Of a DNA stretch of 64,000 nucleotides, positions 56,879-64,000 are shown in pieces. The notes beneath the pieces were generated by a model. The model was not told the origin of the DNA. It did not search any database and saw only the letters and a list, made by a program, of their open reading frames with translations. The first letter of the stretch is position 1, and the number at the start of each line of letters is the position of its first letter. Source of the DNA: Faecalibacillus intestinalis (GTDB lineage: Bacteria; Bacillota_I; Bacilli_A; Erysipelotrichales; Coprobacillaceae). The stretch spans positions 62,001-126,000 of the forward strand of contig NZ_PYLQ01000006.1 of assembly GCF_003024685.1 (NCBI RefSeq). The letters run 5' to 3'. The position numbers were made by a program, and so were the translations under genes.

Positions 56879-57973
56879 ATGATAAAGAAGGTATTAAAAA
56901 TAATAGGGATTGTCATTTTATGTATTGGAGTTATTGCTTTGTTGTTTATTAAGTTTTGGCCTAGTTTAGGAGGAAATGTTAATAAGGAAGATGAAAAGAA
57001 TTATAAAGCAAGAAACTCTTTATATAAAAAAGGAATATTTCATGGAAATCCTGAAATTCAACTGATGACGGGACAAAAGAATGAATATAAAAATGAAGAA
57101 ACAGTTCCTAAAGGTGAAATACCTGTTCATCAGTTAAAGAAAATAGAAAAAGCGAAGAACGATGAACTTAAATGGATTTGGTTTGGACATTCAAGTTCTT
57201 TATTACAAATAGAAGGGAAGAATGTATTAATGGATCCTGTGTTTTCAGATTATGCATCTCCTGTACCTTTTATTGGACCTAAGCGTTTTTCTAAATTACC
57301 TATTGATATAGAAAACATGCCAATGATTGATGTTTTAGCTCTATCTCATGATCATTATGATCATTTAGATTATCAAACAATTAAACAAATTGATAAAAAA
57401 GTAAAAGTCTATTGTGTTCCTTTAGGAGTAGAAAAACATTTACTTCGTTGGGGAATTGATGAAAATAAGATTCATGTCATGAATTGGTGGGATGAAGTAA
57501 AAATAGACGGACTCACAATTACTTCAACACCAGGAAGACATTTTACTGGACGTGTTCCTTGGAGAAACAATACGACATTGTGGAGTGGCTATGTCTTTAA
57601 AAATGATAAATATACAACTTATTTTACAGGGGATACCGGTTATGGAAATCATTTCGAAGAAGTTTATGAAAAATTTGGCGCTATTGATTTATTAATGATT
57701 GAAGATGGACAGTATGATCGAGCATGGTCCAATATTCATATGTTACCCAAAGCTGGCATTCAAGCAATGAAAGATCTACATGCTAAATGGACAGTTCCTG
57801 TTCATTGGGGTGCTTTTTGTATTTGTAATCATGCTTGGGATGATCCAATTAAACAAATTACCACAAGATCACAAAAAGAAAACTTAAATGTGGCGACACC
57901 AAAGATTGGGGAGATTGTCGATTATAGTCATATAGAAACTTATCAAGAACATTGGTGGAAAAATGTTGAATAG
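56879..57973 (+). CDS. MBL-fold metallohydrolase (UlaG/NAPE-PLD-like), membrane-anchored
   Basis: 364 aa. N-terminal helix (IIGIVILCIGVIALLFIKFWP), then metallo-beta-lactamase fold: WFGHSSSLLQIEG, the metal motif SHDHYDHLD, TPGRHFTGR, YFTGDTGYG and VHWGAF. Resembles NAPE-PLD/RomA-type extracellular phosphodiesterases. Third gene of the MerR-controlled operon, 3 nt after the previous stop. Confidence 0.87.
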   Translation: MIKKVLKIIGIVILCIGVIALLFIKFWPSLGGNVNKEDEKNYKARNSLYKKGIFHGNPEIQLMTGQKNEYKNEETVPKGEIPVHQLKKIEKAKNDELKWIWFGHSSSLLQIEGKNVLMDPVFSDYASPVPFIGPKRFSKLPIDIENMPMIDVLALSHDHYDHLDYQTIKQIDKKVKVYCVPLGVEKHLLRWGIDENKIHVMNWWDEVKIDGLTITSTPGRHFTGRVPWRNNTTLWSGYVFKNDKYTTYFTGDTGYGNHFEEVYEKFGAIDLLMIEDGQYDRAWSNIHMLPKAGIQAMKDLHAKWTVPVHWGAFCICNHAWDDPIKQITTRSQKENLNVATPKIGEIVDYSHIETYQEHWWKNVE

Positions 57974-58003
57974 TTTTTCATATTATGAAAGAAATTTAAA
58001 TGA

Positions 58004-59524
<1,521 letters not shown>

Positions 59525-59534
59525 TATAATAAAA

Positions 59535-59564
59535 GGACGATGCTTTGGCACCGTCCAATTTTTT
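59535..59564 (+). terminator. Terminator of the GH1 gene
   Basis: GGACG-A-TGC / GCA-C-CGTCC stem, loop TTTG, then six Ts. An identical copy lies at 61406-61435. Confidence 0.85.
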
Positions 59565-59683
59565 GATAGAAATATAGAAAAGATGATGAAATCATTTTGT
59601 AAGCAATTAGATGATTAATATATAATGAAATTACCCCCTATGTTCATCTTTTTTCTATATATTCTTTATTTTGTTAAAAATTG

Positions 59684-60880
59684 CTAACATTCTCGTAACC
59701 ATCTGCAAATATCAACAACTTTCACACCTTTATAGTCATAAGTTTCATGATATGTTCTTGCAATTATCATTTTAGGATATGCATCTCTTATGGCAAGTAG
59801 TGGAGAATATTCTCTTTCAAATGTTTTTTCATTCGAAACATTATCACTCACTTGAATATATAGTTGTGTTTCACGTTTCTTGGCTACAAAATCTATTTCT
59901 TTTTTATAAAGTTTTCCCACATATACTTCATATCCTCTTCTACGTAACTCTAAATAAACAATATTTTCATAAACTCTTTCAAAGTCCATGTTTCTTGTAC
60001 CATTAACTGCATAACGAAATGATGAATCACAAAGATAATATTTGCTATTATTCGTTAGATATTTTTTTCCTTTTAAGTCATAGCGTTTTGCTTCATAGAA
60101 AAGAAAAGCATTTTCTAAATAGCTAATGTATTTTGATACTGTTTTTCTGGTTATTTCGTTTTGACTATTATTTAAGGTTCTACAAATATTATTTGGAGAA
60201 AGCAAGTTACCAATATTATCCATCATAAATTCAGAGATGTTGGTAAATTCTGATTTATTTCTGATCTTATATTTTTCAACCAAATCTCTTATAAGGATAG
60301 TTGAATATACGTCTCTAACATAGTCATATTGTCTGTTTTCAGTCTTATATACATAAGCTCCAGGCATACCACCAGTTCGTACATACTGATCAAAAGCTTC
60401 ATCATATTCTTTTGTGATTTTGTAGTAAGTAAGATATTCTACAAAAGAAAATGGATATACCTGTATTTCCATTGTTCTTCCAGTAAAAAGTGTTGCTAGA
60501 TCCGAACTTAGTAAAAATGCATTTGAACCAGTGATATAAATATCGTAGATTCTTTTTACATAAATGCTATTGATTGCAAGTTCAAATTGAGGACATAATT
60601 GAACTTCATCGATCAATAAAACATTTGGCATACCCTCTTTGTACTGATTCAAAATGTATTTATGCAATTCATGGTACTCTAATAACTGATCAAACTCTAA
60701 TTCTTGCAGGTTTATCATTACAATATTCACCTGTTCCTGTAATGATTGCAAGTAAGTGACAAACTCTTGAAGTAATACTGATTTTCCGCTTCGTTTAATA
60801 CCTGTGATAACTTTTATATCAGGTGTCCCATATAATTCAATCAGCTCATCTAAGTATTTTTTTCTAACAATAAGTTGCAT
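59684..60880 (-). CDS. AAA ATPase with DUF4143 C-terminal domain
   Basis: 398 aa; ATG at 60880 behind AGGAGATAACAAC. N-terminal AAA_14-type ATPase: Walker A GIKRSGKSVLL, Walker B NVLLIDEVQLCP, sensor YITGSNAFLLSSDL. C-terminal DUF4143 domain with nuclease-like IDFVAKK (EIDFVA). Such proteins are often scattered and horizontally spread; biochemical role unclear. It sits between the GH1 gene and the stump of its near-identical paralogue, on the opposite strand. Confidence 0.9.
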   Translation of the reverse strand: MQLIVRKKYLDELIELYGTPDIKVITGIKRSGKSVLLQEFVTYLQSLQEQVNIVMINLQELEFDQLLEYHELHKYILNQYKEGMPNVLLIDEVQLCPQFELAINSIYVKRIYDIYITGSNAFLLSSDLATLFTGRTMEIQVYPFSFVEYLTYYKITKEYDEAFDQYVRTGGMPGAYVYKTENRQYDYVRDVYSTILIRDLVEKYKIRNKSEFTNISEFMMDNIGNLLSPNNICRTLNNSQNEITRKTVSKYISYLENAFLFYEAKRYDLKGKKYLTNNSKYYLCDSSFRYAVNGTRNMDFERVYENIVYLELRRRGYEVYVGKLYKKEIDFVAKKRETQLYIQVSDNVSNEKTFEREYSPLLAIRDAYPKMIIARTYHETYDYKGVKVVDICRWLREC

Positions 60881-61177
60881 GTTGTTATCTCCTATTACCA
60901 TTTTTTTAATTTTTTTTATTTTTCGGTATTATCATATACAAATGTATACTAGCATAATAAATGTAACCTGTCATTATTCTATTCTCGATTTTAAAAAAAT
61001 ATTCATTTTTTGGGAATAACTTATGGTGTTGATTCAATGAATTAAAAAAAAGGGAAAGATAATATTAGTGAAACTTTAGTTATTCATAAACTTAGATTAG
61101 TTGAGGATGTGAAATCAATTGAATTAAAAAAAGATAATAATCATTAGCTCTCGTATTCTTTGATAACATATTTTCGT
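60881..61177. other. Intergenic, with promoter region of the ATPase and a gene scrap
   Basis: The left part must contain the ATPase promoter on the minus strand. Around 61052-61147 an open fragment without start (DNISETLVIHKLRLVEDVK) ends in TAG; it looks like another decayed gene end. Nothing else is seen. Confidence 0.35.
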
Positions 61178-61395
61178 CAATGAAAGAATCTATTGAAGAT
61201 GGTGTACCATTAATTGGATATACAACATGGGGACCAATTGATTTAGTATCAGCTGGAACAGGACAATATGCAAAACGTTATGGATTCATTTATGTAGATA
61301 GACATGATGATGGAACTGGAGATTTCTCTAGAAGTAAAAAGGATTCATTCTATTGGTATAAAAAAGTTTGTGAATCTAATGGAGAAGAAATTTAA
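61178..61395 (+). pseudogene. 3' stump of a tandem GH1 6-phospho-beta-glucosidase paralogue
   Basis: The last 71 codons of a GH1 gene, homologous to 59307-59524. Seven of the eight nucleotide differences over 259 bp (including the shared terminator, which is identical) are synonymous, one changes Lys to Glu near the C-terminus. Homology begins abruptly at CAATGAAAG. It is therefore the end of a second, formerly functional gene whose 5' part is lost, not an exact duplicate. Confidence 0.85.
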
Positions 61396-61405
61396 TATAA
61401 TAAAA

Positions 61406-61435
61406 GGACGATGCTTTGGCACCGTCCAATTTTTT
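61406..61435. terminator. Terminator, second copy
   Basis: Identical to 59535-59564; now it also faces the MATE gene from the other side and may serve both strands. Confidence 0.75.
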
Positions 61436-62795
61436 AATCATTATTTCTAATATAAGGATTATGATAGAAAGAATAGACAAGTTGAATTGTCATTACACAC
61501 CAGATAACTGGTTCACAGAAGATAACAGCCATATATTGAAAACGTGGAATTAAGAAGATAACAAAGATAATCTTTCCAAAGAATTCAATCACACTTGAAA
61601 TTAAAGGAAGAAGTTTTTGACCAATTCCTTGAAGTGCATAACGTGTTTGCATCAATATTCCAAGCACGGCATAGAAAGGTCCAACAATTGTAAGATAAAG
61701 TGTCCCATTATGTAAAACAACTTCTTTACTTGAACCAGATATTAATTTCACTAAAGAAGAACCAAATAATAAGATAATACAAGTTACAATAGCTGCACCA
61801 ATAATGTCATAGATATAAGCATAACGAAGTGCTTTTTTAATTCTATTTTTTTGATTAGCCCCTTTATTTTGAGAAACAAAAGTTGAAATAGCAAGAGCCA
61901 TCGCTGTAAAAGGCATATTAAAGAACATATAAAGTTTTCTTGCAGCAGTATGTCCAGCAATAATTAAATAACCTAAGTTATTAATACCATATTGTAAGAT
62001 GACAGAACCAGCAGAAACAATACAACTCATAAATCCCATTGAAAACCCTTGTCCTAATAATTCTTTATAAAGATCTTTATCAACTTCAAAATGTTCTTTT
62101 TTAGGAAGTAACAAAGGTGTCTTTTTAAACATATAAACGATACACAAAATAACGGAAGTTCCTTGAGAAATAACAGTTGCGACTGCAGCTCCTTGAACTC
62201 CCATATTTAATTGAGTAATAAAAACTAAATCTAAAATAATATTTAAAACAGATGAAACAACTAAGAAAACGAGAGGCATAACACTATTACCAATGGCTCT
62301 CATTAATCCAGCACATAAGTTATAAGCAAACATAACAATAATAAATAAAACAATAAAGAAAATATAACTATAAGCTTCATCAATAATGTTTGTAGGTGTA
62401 TTTAATAAATGAAGAAGTGGTTGTAAGAAAATTAAACCAATAAGTGTTAGTCCAATTGAAACAACGATTCCAATGACTAAAGAACTAGCAACTGATTTCT
62501 TCAATAATTTTTCATCTTTAGAGCCAAAACTTCTTGCAGTAACAATAGCAAGACCATTTCCAATCCCTAAAGCAAAACCTACAAGCAAGTCATAAATGGA
62601 AGTACATGATCCAATGGCTGCTAAAGAAGCGTCTCCTAAAAAGTTTCCAACAATCATGGTATCAACAGTATTATAAAGTTGTTGGAAGATATTTGATATA
62701 AATAGTGGTAATGCAAAGATGATGAGTGATTTAAAGATTGGTCCATGAATCAAATCAACATTTGCATTAAATGATTTACGTTTTGTCGAATCCAT
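61434..62795 (-). CDS. MATE-family multidrug exporter
   Basis: 453 aa, twelve membrane helices. Family signatures: ALPLFISNIFQQLYNTVDTMIVGNFLG at the N-terminus, LVGFALGIGNGLAIVTARSFG, and second-half counterparts FVSQNKGANQKNRI. Cation-coupled export of organic cations; substrate unknown. 9 bp downstream of the phosphatase gene, likely one transcript. Confidence 0.93.
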   Translation of the reverse strand: MDSTKRKSFNANVDLIHGPIFKSLIIFALPLFISNIFQQLYNTVDTMIVGNFLGDASLAAIGSCTSIYDLLVGFALGIGNGLAIVTARSFGSKDEKLLKKSVASSLVIGIVVSIGLTLIGLIFLQPLLHLLNTPTNIIDEAYSYIFFIVLFIIVMFAYNLCAGLMRAIGNSVMPLVFLVVSSVLNIILDLVFITQLNMGVQGAAVATVISQGTSVILCIVYMFKKTPLLLPKKEHFEVDKDLYKELLGQGFSMGFMSCIVSAGSVILQYGINNLGYLIIAGHTAARKLYMFFNMPFTAMALAISTFVSQNKGANQKNRIKKALRYAYIYDIIGAAIVTCIILLFGSSLVKLISGSSKEVVLHNGTLYLTIVGPFYAVLGILMQTRYALQGIGQKLLPLISSVIEFFGKIIFVIFLIPRFQYMAVIFCEPVIWCVMTIQLVYSFYHNPYIRNND

Positions 62796-62804
62796 ATTCT
62801 TCTC

Positions 62805-63374
62805 CTATTCTGTAATATTACGATTAAAAATTTCAACAAGAGTAAAGATGCCATTTTCATATTCATATTTTTGAATACAACAATTATAAAATCTTTCCGT
62901 TTTCTTTACTTTTGCATGTTCTTCCCATGCACGATAGAATTGGGCGCAAGCTGCACCGTGAGAAACTGCTAAAACAACTTGATGATCATTCTTACCCATG
63001 ATTTCAGTTAACGTTTTATTCATACGTTCTCTAAGTTCAAGTTCACCTTCACCACCGAATTGTTTAAAGAAATCCCCATAAGGTAGTTTAGGATTTAAAC
63101 ATTCATCTTTTCCTTCAAAAGCACCAAAATTCCATTCTTTTAAACCTTTTAATCTTGTATAAGGCATATCTGTAATGATTTCTAAAGTATCCGATGCTCT
63201 TTCAGAAGTAGAAGCATAAGCGTGATCAAGAGTAATATTTGTAAAGTATTCTTTTGCCATTTGTGCTTGTTTAATTCCTAAAGGTGTAAGAGGTGCATCA
63301 CACCAACCTTGTATTTTATGTTGTAGATTGAACAAAGTCTGTCCATGTCTCATTAAATAGAGTGTTTTTTTCAT
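62805..63374 (-). CDS. Histidine phosphatase (phosphoglycerate mutase-like)
   Basis: 189 aa. Catalytic RHG motif LMRHGQTLFN, PLTPLGIKQA, and second His in AVSHGAACAQF. GGGGGGA-type ribosome site upstream of the ATG. Cotranscribed with the MATE gene. Substrate not inferable. Confidence 0.92.
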   Translation of the reverse strand: MKKTLYLMRHGQTLFNLQHKIQGWCDAPLTPLGIKQAQMAKEYFTNITLDHAYASTSERASDTLEIITDMPYTRLKGLKEWNFGAFEGKDECLNPKLPYGDFFKQFGGEGELELRERMNKTLTEIMGKNDHQVVLAVSHGAACAQFYRAWEEHAKVKKTERFYNCCIQKYEYENGIFTLVEIFNRNITE

Positions 63375-63552
63375 GATAAATCTCCCCCCAAGTTTACTTT
63401 AATCGATAATATTATAAAAGTACAATACCTAAATAGCAATCTTCTATAACTAAAAATAATAGTAAAAATAGGATTTAAAAAGTACCATAAAAAAATACCA
63501 AATATAAAATATTAATATGTAGTAAAAAAATAAGAAACAATAGATATAATAT

Positions 63553-63566
63553 TGTAATCGCTTACA
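63553..63566. promoter_or_regulatory. CcpA cre site over a promoter
   Basis: TGTAATCGCTTACA fits the cre consensus TGWAANCGNTNWCA at every position. It begins 2 bp after TATAAT (63545-63550), covering the predicted transcription start, so glucose repression of the secreted-protein gene is expected. Confidence 0.8.
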
Positions 63567-63584
63567 GTGGGTGGAGGTGATAGT

Positions 63585-63623
63585 ATGAAAGTGCGAAAGG
63601 GAGGAAAAGAATATGAAAAGTAA
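63585..63623 (+). CDS. 12-codon leader ORF overlapping the next gene's start
   Basis: ATG behind GTGGAGGTGAT, a stronger site than most; reads MKVRKGGKEYEK and stops at 63621-63623, past the ATG at 63613. Its codons contain the ribosome site (GGGAGGAAAAGA) of the next gene. Translational coupling or a regulatory leader is possible. Confidence 0.45.
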   Translation: MKVRKGGKEYEK

Positions 63624-64000
63624 AAAAATAATAGCAGCATCATTAGGCGCAGCGTTATCGTTATCGATGCTTTGTATGCCTGTTTATGCTACTAGTCCAA
63701 CAGTTAGTTCTATTGTTGCAAACACACAAGTTGGAGATGGACAAAGAGAAGTATCTTCATTTGAAATTGAGGTAAGTGATGAAAGTATTATACAAAATTT
63801 AACAGCAGCAGATTTTGATATTATTAATAATTCAAGCACTGTTCCATTTGATGTAAATACAGGATCTTGGACAGAAGCTTATCAAGATGATGGGATTGAA
63901 TTAAGTGTATCAGGAAATAAGTTAGAAATGAAAGTGAATCCATTTTGTTATGCTGGAATCTATAAAACAGATTGGTCATTTCAAAGATTGGATTGGGAAG
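63613..64000 (+). CDS. Secreted protein, N-terminal part (cut by window end)
   Basis: Start ATG behind GGAGGAAAAGAAT. Signal peptide MKSKKIIAASLGAALSLSML with cleavage after VYA-T (about residue 27). The mature part begins TSPTVSSIV and continues as a beta-rich domain (EIEVSDESIIQNLTAADFDI, DDGIELSVSGNKLEMKV) like those preceding carbohydrate-esterase/hydrolase domains in gut Firmicutes. The rest lies outside, so function is open. CcpA-controlled. Confidence 0.7.
   Translation, partial: MKSKKIIAASLGAALSLSMLCMPVYATSPTVSSIVANTQVGDGQREVSSFEIEVSDESIIQNLTAADFDIINNSSTVPFDVNTGSWTEAYQDDGIELSVSGNKLEMKVNPFCYAGIYKTDWSFQRLDWE

Overview
The window is an AT-rich, low-GC Firmicute chromosome segment. Strong AGGAGG ribosome sites, a class T-box leader, a CcpA-type cre site, many PTS and phospho-beta-glucosidase genes, MerR-controlled flavoprotein operons, and the order ftsH - hslO - dusB - lysS suggest a gut-associated member of the Erysipelotrichia/Coprobacillaceae type. 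That taxonomic guess is inference from gene content and composition, not from a marker comparison.

Layout. 1-2721: 3' part of ftsH, a 28-residue membrane peptide and hslO. 2722-~9930: a small (about 7 kb) integrated element inserted between hslO and dusB. It has a tyrosine integrase and CI-like repressor on the plus strand and, divergently, a Cro-like repressor, an excisionase-like HTH protein, a RepA-type helicase followed by an iteron-rich candidate replication origin, tandem paralogous small proteins and an ArpU/RinA-like protein. No capsid, terminase or conjugation genes are visible, so it resembles a phage satellite (PICI-like) or minimal IME. 9935-16555: a membrane-anchored protein, dusB, a TetR/MMPL efflux locus with two clear operators, a heptad-repeat secreted partner and a lysine/alanine-tailed DNA-binding-like protein. 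16712-21646: ECF sigma/anti-sigma pair, aldo-keto reductase, T-box leader and lysS. 21874-26804: PRD regulator, PTS EIIC and 6-phospho-beta-glucosidase. 27119-33528: accessory region with a frameshifted M20 peptidase, MerR/lipoprotein, DUF4230-like pair, an unrecognised 472-aa protein and remnants. It carries a convincing Fst/par-like type I toxin-antitoxin locus (33062-33306) plus a second, orphan copy of its antitoxin RNA 4.7 kb away (28351-28430). 33529-49366: AKR with ferredoxin tail, two-component system, second ECF sigma pair, K+ channel, HAD phosphatase, SWIM/SNF2 helicase pair, and a decayed DUF3990/DUF3791 module. 49450-57973: LysR- and MerR-linked redox operons. 58058-64000: second GH1 phospho-glucosidase, a DUF4143 ATPase sitting between that gene and the 3' stump of a near-identical tandem paralogue, MATE exporter, histidine phosphatase, and a CcpA-regulated secreted protein cut by the window end.

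The most interesting items are the par-like toxin/antisense RNA locus with its orphan antitoxin copy, the satellite-like element with an iteron origin and three 20-bp operators, the in-frame membrane extension of an aldo-keto reductase, and the leaderless PRD-regulator mRNA. All motif, spacing and coordinate statements were read by eye; family names rest on motif recognition, not on database searches.
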